From: Allobosea lathyri
GTDB taxonomy: Bacteria; Pseudomonadota; Alphaproteobacteria; Rhizobiales; Beijerinckiaceae
Direction of reading: 5' to 3'
Length of the DNA: 64,000 nucleotides
Assembly (NCBI RefSeq): GCF_900108245.1
Contig: NZ_FNUY01000001.1
Span: forward strand, 124,001 to 188,000
The notes beneath the pieces were generated by a model, which made no database searches, was not told where the DNA came from, and saw nothing but the letters and a program-made list of their open reading frames with translations. Each line of letters begins with the position of its first letter. The first letter of the stretch is position 1. Below are positions 33,976 to 41,552 of this stretch, piece by piece. A program made the position numbers and the translations under genes.

Positions 33976-36105
33976 TCAGTTAGGCCTGGGCTGCGGGCTG
34001 TCGATGCTGCGCTGCCCGACGATCAGCGGCAGGATCTCGTCGCGCGTGCCGATGGCCTGCACGGCGCCATCCTTGATCATCATGATCTTGTCGACGCTGC
34101 GCAGCAGCGCCGGTCGTTGTGTTACCGCCACCACGGTCATGCCCCGCGCCTTGGCGCGCTCGAAGGCGCGTGCCAAGGCGTTCTCGCCGATCGTATCGAG
34201 ATTGGAGTTGGGCTCGTCGAGCACGACGAGGCGCGGATTGCCGAAGAAGGCCCGTGCGAGCCCCAGCCGCTGCTTCTGACCGCCCGAGAGGGGGCTGCCG
34301 TCGATGCCGATCTGGGTCTCGTAGCCGTGGGCGAACTGCGCGATCATCTCGTGGATGTCGGCGATCTCGGCCGCCTCGTACACGGCTTCATCCGTGGCGT
34401 CGTCCTGCATGCGGGCGATGTTGGCCTTGATCGAAGCAGGGAAGAGCTGGGTATCCTGCGGGAGATAGCCGACGCTCTCGCCGAATTGCCGCGGGTCCCA
34501 GTTGCGTTGCTCCATCCTGTCCAGACGAACGGTTCCCGCCGTCGGGCTGATCGAACCCACCAGCATGCGCGCAAGCGTCGACTTGCCACTTCCCGAAGCG
34601 CCGACGATGGCCAGGGAATCGCCCGGCTCCAGGCTGAAGCTGATGCCGTTGAGGATGACCTTCTTGCTGGGCGGCGGCACATAGAGGATGCGCTCGACAT
34701 CGAGCCGGCCCTTGGGGTTGGGCAGTTTCAGGCGGTCGAGATTGAGCGGCGAGCTCTGCAGCAGGGCCTGGACGCGCGAATACGCTGCGCGCGCATGGAT
34801 GAAGCTGCGCCAGCCTTCGATCGTGCCCTCCAGCGGCGCCAGCGCCCGGCCGGCCACGACCGAGGAGGCGATGACCATGCCGCCGGTGAGCGACCCTTCC
34901 AGCGAGAGCCAGGCGCCCCAGCCGAGCATCGCGATCTGCGTCCCCAGCCGGAAGAACTTCGAGAGCCCGGTCATCATGATGTTGCGGTCTTGCGCGCTGA
35001 CCTGCGCCTTCAGCGATTCAGCGGTTTCCCGCCCCCAGATCAGCACGCCCTCGGGGATCATGCCCATGGCGTTGATGACCTGCGAATTGCGCGACATCGC
35101 CTCCGACTGAAGGTTCGCGCGCGTCGAGAAGGCGCTCGACCGGGCGAAGGGCACGGCCGTCAGTTGCTGGTTCAGATAGGCGACGGCGACCAGGATCAGC
35201 GCGGCGACGGTGACGATGTAACCGAGATGCGGGTGGATCAGATAGACGGCCAGCAGGTAGATCGGTGCGGTCGGCGCATCCAGCATCGTCAGGATGACCG
35301 GGCCGGTGATGAAGCTGCGGATCTGCTGGAGATCGGCAAGGGTCTGGAATTCGCGGTTGGAGCCGGTCTGGGCGGCCTTTGCGGCAGCGCTCAGAACCGG
35401 CCCGCCGAGCCGGCTTTCGACATCGACGGCAATCCGCATCAGGATGAAGCGGCGCATCATGTCGAGCAGGACATGGGCCAGAATCGCGACCATGACGATG
35501 ATCGATAGCATCACCAGCGTGTCGAGGCTGCGGCTGGTCAGAACCCGGTCCGACATCTGGAACAGGTAGATCGGGACCGCCAGCACCAGCGTGTTCACGA
35601 CAAGCGAAAAGATCGCGACGACCACCATGTTGCGGCGTGCATCGTTCAGGCCCCTGCCCAGAACCTGCTTGAAGTCGCGGTCGCCGAGACGCTGTTCGAG
35701 TGGCGAGCCTCGGCCCGAGCCGCCACCGCCGCCGCCTCCAGACCCGCCGCCCTTTCCTCCGCCGCCATGACCGTTCTGCGTCGGGGTGGATTGTCCTCCG
35801 TTTACGATGCCTGCCGGGCGAAGGGCCGCGACACCGTCTGCCGCCGGTGCGCCATGCTTGGCCTCTGCCTTGACCTCCACCCGCGCCGGGGTGGCCGCTG
35901 GCGTTTGCTCGGTCGCCTTCTCGTTGGAGTTCGCGACATCGGCGAAACGCGACGTCGGCATGTCGACGGCGCCAGGCATGTCGACGGCGCCAGGTATCCC
36001 GACGGCGCCAGGTATGCCGACGGCGCCAAGCATGCCAGCGGCCTCGGGCCGGCTGTCGTCATAGGCGCGCCTTAGTTGAGAAAATGGCTTGGCTTCTTCA
36101 GTCAT
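33976..36105 (-). CDS. Type I secretion system permease/ATPase with long disordered N-terminal extension
   Basis: 709 residues. Residues 1-135 are low complexity: four hexapeptides of GAVGIP/GAVDMP type (27-50), an Ala/Pro/Lys part and a glycine-rich linker (about 114-132). No C39 peptidase-like domain is seen. The membrane domain runs from about 158 to 440 (PrtD/HlyB type) and the ATPase from about 470: Walker A GASGSGKS (502-509), Q-loop LPQDTQ, signature LSGGQKQRLGLARA (606-619), Walker B LVVLDEP (626-632). The H-loop His is replaced by Gln663 (VAVTQRP). It should export the repeat proteins encoded just upstream. Confidence 0.92.
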   Translation of the reverse strand: MTEEAKPFSQLRRAYDDSRPEAAGMLGAVGIPGAVGIPGAVDMPGAVDMPTSRFADVANSNEKATEQTPAATPARVEVKAEAKHGAPAADGVAALRPAGIVNGGQSTPTQNGHGGGGKGGGSGGGGGGGSGRGSPLEQRLGDRDFKQVLGRGLNDARRNMVVVAIFSLVVNTLVLAVPIYLFQMSDRVLTSRSLDTLVMLSIIVMVAILAHVLLDMMRRFILMRIAVDVESRLGGPVLSAAAKAAQTGSNREFQTLADLQQIRSFITGPVILTMLDAPTAPIYLLAVYLIHPHLGYIVTVAALILVAVAYLNQQLTAVPFARSSAFSTRANLQSEAMSRNSQVINAMGMIPEGVLIWGRETAESLKAQVSAQDRNIMMTGLSKFFRLGTQIAMLGWGAWLSLEGSLTGGMVIASSVVAGRALAPLEGTIEGWRSFIHARAAYSRVQALLQSSPLNLDRLKLPNPKGRLDVERILYVPPPSKKVILNGISFSLEPGDSLAIVGASGSGKSTLARMLVGSISPTAGTVRLDRMEQRNWDPRQFGESVGYLPQDTQLFPASIKANIARMQDDATDEAVYEAAEIADIHEMIAQFAHGYETQIGIDGSPLSGGQKQRLGLARAFFGNPRLVVLDEPNSNLDTIGENALARAFERAKARGMTVVAVTQRPALLRSVDKIMMIKDGAVQAIGTRDEILPLIVGQRSIDSPQPRPN
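35960..36031 (-). repeat. 18-bp tandem repeat in the secretion ATPase gene
   Basis: Four consecutive 18-bp units differing at a few bases, beginning ATGTCGACGGCGCCAGGC on the plus strand, and encoding the hexapeptides of the disordered N-terminus. Copy number could vary by slippage in steps of six residues without a frameshift. Confidence 0.85.
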
Positions 36106-36130
36106 GGAGTGCCCCCGACCCTAGGTCGCC

Positions 36131-38119
36131 TCAAGACAGCATGTTGGACATCAGGTGATCATGTTGCGCGGGATCGACGAAGACTGGCCGCGTGTCGATG
36201 CAGCCTTGCTCGTATTGCGCCTGCGCCTCATGTGCGAAGGCGACAAGCTCGGGAACAAGCGTGCTCGTATCGTGGATCGTCACCGTGTCGCTGTCGGTGA
36301 TCATGTTGACCTGGATCAGCACGCTTTCTTCGTAAGCCTCGCCGCCGAGATATTTGGAGTCCGAGAGCGTGCCGGGGTCGACGATATGCGCTTCGTTCAG
36401 CGCCGTGTTGCCGCCGAGCGCCGCGCCCTGGGTCGCGCCCTCATGGCCGTTGGCCTGGATCACCTGGTCGGCATCCACCAGCATGTTGACCTGGGTGATG
36501 ACGTTGACGTCGTAATAGTCGCCGGAAACGTAGAGGACCTGCAGCGTGCCCGATCGGTTGCCGTTCAGGTCCCAGTCCGGGTTGGCCGTCAGGATCGTGT
36601 AGCGGTTGTCGAGCGCCTCGAGCAGATTCCAATGCGCTGGCAGCATCGGCTTGAAGCCGGCGCTGTCATAGGTGGTGATGTCGGCGATGTTGGTCAGCTG
36701 GTTGAAGCCGGCCGTGACCTCGGCGCTGTCGGCGGCGCTGCCCGTGGCGTAAAGCTTGGCGCTGTCTGAATCGAGCACGATATTGTACTGGAAGATCCAG
36801 TCTGCCCGGTGATAGTCGCCGCCGATGATGATGATGTCGTAGCTGTCGAGCCCGTAGACCTTGGCGAGATTGAACTGTTCGTTTCCGCCGCTCTTGACGT
36901 CGAAATATGTGCCCTGCTCGGCCTGGACGATCCGGTCGCTGTCGTTGAGATCGTTGAACTGAACGATTGTCTTAACGTCGTAGAAACTCCCCGACATGAT
37001 GTCGATCGACCAGAGCGGCGTGGCAGCTGCGCCGTTGGGACTGCCGGTCATCACATGGGTGATGAACTCGGCGACGTTGTGCACCTCGTTGCCCGCGGTC
37101 AGTGCGCTTGCCGTCAGCGCCCCGTCTATGGCGATGTCGACATGGTCGCTGTCGGTGAGAACATTGATCTGCACGATGCCGCGGCTGAAGTAGGAATCGC
37201 CACCGACGATCATCGAGCCCGTGGCCTCGTTGGCGTCGACGATGACGGCGGCATTGACCTGGGTGTTGAGCCCGGTCTCCACGACGACTGCGACCCCGCC
37301 GGTCGGTTCGGCGCTGGTCAGCGTCTTGGTGATCTCGTGGCTCGGAGCCTCCTCGACAGGCCGCCAGGGCGCGATCTCCACAATGGTCGGCGCGGGCAGC
37401 TCGGCGGAACTCGCGACACCGTCGACGATGCGGCCTTCCGGCGCGTGCTGTGCCGGGCTGCCGTCTGAATTGGGGCTGCCGGTCTCGGACCAGCGGTCGT
37501 CGCGCGCTGTGAAGCTCTCGATTGCGCTCTGGGTGTTGCCGCCGCTGATTTCATGCAGGGGCGCGGGTACGGCTTCCTCTGCAGACCGGATCATCGCGGT
37601 GAACGTCTCGGAGAGATCCAGCTCGGGCGGCACGACCAGGCTGCCGTCGGAGTAGCGGATATCATCGGAGGTCAGGAGATCGCGGTCGTTCTGATGGTTG
37701 GTCTGATGAATGTTGATGAGGGTTTCGATGCCGCCATCCTGATACTGGACGGTGATAAGTCTTTCCGAGCGAATGCTGTAACCGAAAGCGGTCTCGGGGT
37801 TTTCGGACGGCTCGAAATGCTTGAGCGGAGGTGGCGCCGGCGGGGGAGCCTTGATCGGCGGTGAAAAAGGCGAAGCCGCCAGTTTGTGGATCGGAGGGGC
37901 GGTTTCGGGGAATGAGTCCGGGCGAAAGAAGACGGGCCGTGACAGCTGTTCTTCGTCCGTGAAGCGCGGGGCGCGGTCGCTGTGGGAGCCGCTATGCTCA
38001 TCGGAAACGATCCGTTGGGGGTCGCCAGAATAGGCATCCTGCTCGCGCACCACATCCTCGAAAGTGCGAAGATAGCCGGCAAAGTGCCAAATTGTCTCAG
38101 TGAAGCCACCGGAAGTCAT
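36131..38119 (-). CDS. Large repeat protein, probable type I secretion substrate (non-RTX, curlin-like repeats)
   Basis: 662 residues from the ATG at 38119, preceded by GGAGGAG. I do not recognise a named family. No Sec signal. Residues about 1-190 are acidic and Pro-rich (KAPPPAPPPLKHFEP). From about 260 on there are five copies of a motif of the form GGxxYxxxxIxQxNxLxDSD (GIVQINVLTDSD, TIVQFNDLNDSD, WIFQYNIVLDSD, VITQVNMLVDAD, VLIQVNMITDSD), alternating with GxNxxxNxAxI segments (GLNTQVNAAVI, GNEVHNVAEFI, GGNEQFNLAKV, GFNQLTNIADI, GGNTALNEAHI). Spacing of Gln, Asn and Ala recalls curlin repeats. No GGxGxD calcium motif. Operon position immediately before the exporter makes it the likely cargo. 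Confidence 0.72.
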   Translation of the reverse strand: MTSGGFTETIWHFAGYLRTFEDVVREQDAYSGDPQRIVSDEHSGSHSDRAPRFTDEEQLSRPVFFRPDSFPETAPPIHKLAASPFSPPIKAPPPAPPPLKHFEPSENPETAFGYSIRSERLITVQYQDGGIETLINIHQTNHQNDRDLLTSDDIRYSDGSLVVPPELDLSETFTAMIRSAEEAVPAPLHEISGGNTQSAIESFTARDDRWSETGSPNSDGSPAQHAPEGRIVDGVASSAELPAPTIVEIAPWRPVEEAPSHEITKTLTSAEPTGGVAVVVETGLNTQVNAAVIVDANEATGSMIVGGDSYFSRGIVQINVLTDSDHVDIAIDGALTASALTAGNEVHNVAEFITHVMTGSPNGAAATPLWSIDIMSGSFYDVKTIVQFNDLNDSDRIVQAEQGTYFDVKSGGNEQFNLAKVYGLDSYDIIIIGGDYHRADWIFQYNIVLDSDSAKLYATGSAADSAEVTAGFNQLTNIADITTYDSAGFKPMLPAHWNLLEALDNRYTILTANPDWDLNGNRSGTLQVLYVSGDYYDVNVITQVNMLVDADQVIQANGHEGATQGAALGGNTALNEAHIVDPGTLSDSKYLGGEAYEESVLIQVNMITDSDTVTIHDTSTLVPELVAFAHEAQAQYEQGCIDTRPVFVDPAQHDHLMSNMLS

Positions 38120-38271
38120 GGCGCACTCCTCCGTGTCGTCCGGCCGGACCGGTCGAGATTGGTTCGGGCGCAGCACCCGTTATCGGGTTTTATTGTCCTA
38201 GGGCGGGAAACCGCGCGGGAGCTGGCTCCCGCGCGTTCGTTTCCATGCTCGCTTTGGGGGCGATGTGGCGC

Positions 38272-39108
38272 TTAGAGCGCGTCGCTGATGTCGCCGCCGA
38301 CAACCTGCAGATGGTCAATGGAGTTGAACTGGATGTTCGCGCCCATTGCGATGTGCTGGGTGAAGGCTTCCTGGGTCAGCGTGGCGTTAGCTGCCGCGGC
38401 GCCGATGCCCGCAAAGCCGCCATCGTCGCCGGTGATGTCGCCGACGTTGGATGTCGCCTCGCCACCCCAGGCTTTGGCAGTCATCGAGAAGTCGCCGACC
38501 GCTTCGGGGGAGGAGTAGCAGCAAGCATCGGCAAGTCCACCTGCGCTGTAGCTCACCGAGGCGCCATGGATCGAGTCGTTATCGGCCAGGTTGTTGACCT
38601 GATCGATGTTGAAGTTGTTGCCGTTATAGGTCGACTGGTTGACGACATCGGGCATGATGATCGAGTCGGTGATGCACGAGATCTCGTCGATATCGATCGC
38701 GTCATTGTCGGCGGGAGCGGTGAGGGCTCCGCTGAGATCGAGATCGACCGTCACGTTGACGACGTTGTCGACCTGGTTCTGGACGTGATTGATGTTCTCG
38801 TTGAAGTTCAGGTTGCCGTTGGCATTCAGATTGCCATTGCCGTTGAGATTGAGGTTGCCGTTCTCATTGGCGGAGCTGTTCCAGACGCTGGTATCGACGG
38901 CCTGGGCAGCAATCTGGCCGGCGTACTGGCTCTGACCCTGGCTCTGGTTCGAGTTCTGGCCCTGGTCCTGTCCCTGGCCTTGACCCTGTCCCTGGCCTTG
39001 ACCCTGCCCCTGAAGCTCAGCCTGAGCCTGCAACTGGGCCTGCAGTTCGGCCTGCCCCTGGAGCTGGCCCTGGGTCGGGTCGTCGTGGTTATTGTTCTGT
39101 CCAGACAT
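38272..39108 (-). CDS. Q/N-rich low-complexity protein, probable second secreted substrate of the type I system
   Basis: 278 residues from ATG at 39108 (CAGGAGAG upstream). No known family recognised. Segments: a Gln/Gly-rich tract (about 12-60, alternating Q with G/A/L, with seven GQ pairs in a row), an Asn-rich part of GNLNLNGN/GNLNANGN type (about 80-105), then NHVQNQVDNVVNVTVDLDL, a central acidic piece with two adjacent Cys (DACCYSS), and a C-terminal NxIQFNSIDHLQVVGGDISDAL-like end whose QFN and QVNN words echo the repeats of the next gene. No Sec signal. First gene of the leftward operon with the repeat protein and exporter. Amyloid-like or fibre-forming behaviour is inference. Confidence 0.7.
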   Translation of the reverse strand: MSGQNNNHDDPTQGQLQGQAELQAQLQAQAELQGQGQGQGQGQGQGQDQGQNSNQSQGQSQYAGQIAAQAVDTSVWNSSANENGNLNLNGNGNLNANGNLNFNENINHVQNQVDNVVNVTVDLDLSGALTAPADNDAIDIDEISCITDSIIMPDVVNQSTYNGNNFNIDQVNNLADNDSIHGASVSYSAGGLADACCYSSPEAVGDFSMTAKAWGGEATSNVGDITGDDGGFAGIGAAAANATLTQEAFTQHIAMGANIQFNSIDHLQVVGGDISDAL

Positions 39109-39704
39109 GATGCTCTCCTGAAGAATTGGAAGACATCGCGCATCTGAGCCGGACACATCTCTTCTGGGTTGTGCCAGCCATTTGCGGAAGATGTCGATTG
39201 TAAAATGAAGTTTATTGAATTTGAGTCAGTCCTCGTAGAATTAGAAAGGAAGGACTCCTAATGAAAGCGCCCTAAAACGAAGAGCGATCATGCTATGCGC
39301 TATGGCATGGCGGGGCCTCCTTGGTTTTGTTTCTATTTTCGTAATACATAAATATAGTAATAAATTTTATTTTAAATCTTCAATAACAAAAATATCGAAC
39401 CAAATATGACTGAAACATAATTACCACTATAATATCGTTATACGATCGCGCTCAAAATCAAGTAATATAAGTAGACAATTCCAGAATTTATTTAATTTCT
39501 GGGTCTTTTTCTTTTCTCTATATAATCGATTTTATTCTATATGGTCACGCACATGTTATTCGCGTTTCCGAATTCGATCGATTACGTCTGTGACCATCCA
39601 ACGCGGGGGCTATTCCGTCAATGTGTCGAATTATTACCCGGTCTTAACATTTTATTGACTTTTAACGACCCAGCCACAACTGTTCGGGGTGTCGGGAGTT
39701 GTCC
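39109..39704. other. AT-rich intergenic island (right), promoter region of the secretion operon
   Basis: 596 bases without a convincing gene; 39330-39560 is very AT-rich. It must hold the leftward promoter of the secretion operon and the rightward promoter of the zinc-ribbon gene. Visible structures: CCAGAA/TTCTGG (39481-39502, followed by a T-rich tract) and a widely spaced perfect inverted repeat ATGGTCAC (39541-39548) / GTGACCAT (39590-39597), with a CGAATTCG palindrome between the arms. Confidence 0.6.
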
Positions 39705-40388
39705 ATGCCCTATGCCGTCAGAATGTATGACGAGCGTGTCGCGTTCCTGTCGCTTGAACGGCTGGTGTGGCCGGACGGACCCGTGTGCCCGCATTGCCGT
39801 GAAATGTCGCGGCTGGGCCGGCTCAATGGTCTCAGTACTCCGGTCGGGGCCTGGAAGTGCTATTCCTGCCGCAAGCCCTTTACGGTCCGGCACGGTACGA
39901 TCTTCCACAACAGCCATGTTCCGTTGCATGTCTGGATGCAGGCGCTGTATCTGATGACCGCGACGGCGCAGCGGGTAAGTTCGCAGCGGCTCGGGCACAT
40001 CCTCGGTGTTTCCGTGCGGACGGCCTGGCATCTCAAGGTCAAGATTGCCACCGGCCTCGATACTGCGGAGATCGAGCGGGAGAACAGCGGGCTCTGGCGG
40101 CCAGAAAGCCAGGTGATCCGATGTCCGGTCGTGGGCGAGTCCGCCGAGGCGCAGCCGGGTTGGGCGACATGCGCGACCCGCTACAGTCGCTTTCTCGCTG
40201 TGCTCGAAGGGGTGGCGACGGAAGAGGTCGACAGGAGTTTCATTGAAGCGCTGTATCGGCTGCTGCCTGTTCAGCCGAAGCAGGGCGTCGTGCCAGACGA
40301 CACTTGCGTCGAACAGCAGCTCGAACTCGGCCTGTTCTCGGAGCCGGGCTGCCAGCTGGATTCCGGCTTTTCGGGGCCAGGAGCTTAG
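39705..40388 (+). CDS. IS1595-type zinc-ribbon/helix-turn-helix protein lacking a transposase catalytic domain
   Basis: 227 residues from ATG at 39705 (GGGAG six bases upstream). N-terminus matches the zinc-ribbon of IS1595-family transposases: CPHC at 28-31 and CYSC at 52-55, then KPFTVRHGTIFHNSHVPLH and a helix-turn-helix-like stretch (QRLGHILGVSVRTAWHLKVK). In a transposase an ISXO2-like DDE/DDN domain should follow; here only about 110 unrelated residues do, and no acidic catalytic pattern or terminal inverted repeats are visible. So it is either an eroded transposase or a DNA-binding protein derived from one. Divergent from the secretion operon, which makes a regulatory role plausible. 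Confidence 0.72.
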   Translation: MPYAVRMYDERVAFLSLERLVWPDGPVCPHCREMSRLGRLNGLSTPVGAWKCYSCRKPFTVRHGTIFHNSHVPLHVWMQALYLMTATAQRVSSQRLGHILGVSVRTAWHLKVKIATGLDTAEIERENSGLWRPESQVIRCPVVGESAEAQPGWATCATRYSRFLAVLEGVATEEVDRSFIEALYRLLPVQPKQGVVPDDTCVEQQLELGLFSEPGCQLDSGFSGPGA

Positions 40389-40416
40389 CCGACGGCCCGA
40401 GCTTAGCCGACAGCCC
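40381..40416. repeat. 18-bp tandem duplication holding both convergent stop codons
   Basis: GAGCTTAGCCGACGGCCC (40381-40398) followed directly by GAGCTTAGCCGACAGCCC (40399-40416), one base different. The TAG of the zinc-ribbon gene is in the first copy; the TAA of the opposite-strand gene is in the second. Confidence 0.8.
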
Positions 40417-40888
40417 GTGCCCGTCTCATGCCGCTCTCGACATGTTCCTCCCAGAGCTCGTCGAGCGTGCTCCGCCGCCGGCTGTCGAGATCAGCCCCCT
40501 GATCGGGCGTCTCCGATGCGTCTGCCGCCGCTGATGCTGTCGATCCGAGCGCTTCGAGGAAGGCGAGTGCGCCGAAGGAGCCGGCTGCGAAGGCCGGGTC
40601 GCGGCGGCTGCTCAGCAGGCAGATTTCCTCGCCGATCAGCTCCGGCCCGATCCCCGTCAGGGTGTTCAGGACATTCGACTGGACCGAGGCCAGCGCATGC
40701 GTGCGCAAGGCGCCGCAGCGGCGCTGGGCGATCAGCGTCACGAACGTAGCCAGGAATCCGATGATCTGTGGTTGCAGCCAGTCGCCGGCATGCGGGACAT
40801 TGCCTTCGAGCGTCGTCCGGTTGACGAAAGGTTCGAGCGCGGCATAGGCCTCGCGGCGCGCCTGGCGTACTCTGAAGAGATCGAACAT
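40403..40888 (-). CDS. Uncharacterised small protein
   Basis: 161 residues, no family recognised. Starts MFDLFRVRQARREAYAALEP; contains one moderately hydrophobic stretch (PQIIGFLATFVTLIAQ, about 39-54) that could be a single membrane helix or a buried core helix; the C-terminal third is polar and acidic (about 118-150). It is convergent with the zinc-ribbon gene and divergent, only 29 bases apart, from the next gene. Accepted as real because it fills the gap, has GC-rich codons typical of the window, and the opposite-strand frames have no better claim. Confidence 0.55.
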   Translation of the reverse strand: MFDLFRVRQARREAYAALEPFVNRTTLEGNVPHAGDWLQPQIIGFLATFVTLIAQRRCGALRTHALASVQSNVLNTLTGIGPELIGEEICLLSSRRDPAFAAGSFGALAFLEALGSTASAAADASETPDQGADLDSRRRSTLDELWEEHVESGMRRARAVG

Positions 40889-40917
40889 CGCGACCTACCG
40901 GGTCTGGGCCAACGGCA

Positions 40918-41496
40918 ATGGTGACGGCTATGCGCAGACGAAACCGTGAGCAATCGGTCTTGCCGCCGCGTCCCGATTTCGACGCGCTGGAAGCGGCAGC
41001 CCGACGCTCAAGCGAGCAGAGGTTAACTCTGCTGGCCCAGATAGGCGATCTGAATTTCGCCTGGTCCAACAATGAGAGCATGTTCATTTACGTGCTGATG
41101 CTGTTGCTGGACACCAGCGAGCCTGCCGCCGCCATAGTGTTCTCCACTCTGAACACCACGCGCGCGCGCCTTGATCTCGTGCAGCGCCTGGCGAAGATAA
41201 GTCTTTCCGACAAGGCTTTGCGGGACGAGCTCACGGAGATCGTCAAGGATTTCTCTGACGGCACCAAGCTTCGCAACGACCTGAACCACGCCTCCTTTGT
41301 CATCAGCGAAAGCGGCGAGATCACCCATACCCAGAACATGAAACTGGAGGAAAGCAGGGGCAACCTGCGCTTCGGGGTCAGGCGGCCCGTCGACAAGGCC
41401 AGGCTCGATGAGATCGCCACGGCAATCGGCAACCTCTATACGCTGAACCGTCGGATCTGGGACTTCATCCCCAGGCTCGAACGCGCCACCGACTGA
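40918..41496 (+). CDS. Uncharacterised helical protein with an RNxxxH motif (possible HEPN-like)
   Basis: 192 residues, predicted mostly helical: FDALEAAARRSSEQRLTLLA early, WSNNESMFIYVLMLLLD, then IVKDFSDGTKLRNDLNHASF near residue 125. The RNDLNH piece fits the R-N-x3-H pattern found in HEPN-domain proteins, and the helix-rich layout is compatible, but no partner nucleotidyltransferase is beside it. Second start possible at 40930. Function unknown; the HEPN suggestion is weak and rests on one motif. Confidence 0.6.
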   Translation: MVTAMRRRNREQSVLPPRPDFDALEAAARRSSEQRLTLLAQIGDLNFAWSNNESMFIYVLMLLLDTSEPAAAIVFSTLNTTRARLDLVQRLAKISLSDKALRDELTEIVKDFSDGTKLRNDLNHASFVISESGEITHTQNMKLEESRGNLRFGVRRPVDKARLDEIATAIGNLYTLNRRIWDFIPRLERATD

Positions 41497-41552
41497 TCTT
41501 CTGCTGCATCGGGACAGCGTGTTGCAGCTGTCGGTCCGGCAGGGCTTTCCTG

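Noticed and set aside
32857..35508. 883-residue open frame on the plus strand across the secretion genes
   Set aside because: It is antisense to the HlyD and exporter genes, whose motifs are complete; composition (His/Asp/Arg-rich) is typical of the shadow of a GC-rich gene.
36131..39108. RTX toxin or adhesin reading of the secretion operon
   Set aside because: No GGxGxD nonapeptides in either protein; repeats are of another type.
39541..39954. 137-residue plus-strand frame before the zinc-ribbon gene
   Set aside because: Overlaps the zinc-ribbon gene in another frame; the Cys pairs are in the frame starting at 39705, which also has GGGAG upstream.
39541..40416. Intact insertion sequence around the zinc-ribbon gene
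   Set aside because: No DDE/DDN domain, no matching terminal inverted repeats at both sides and no target duplication; the 8-bp inverted pair is wholly upstream.
40491..41087. 198-residue minus-strand frame overlapping 40918-41496
   Set aside because: Antisense to the helical protein gene and out of frame with 40403-40888, which has a more normal composition.
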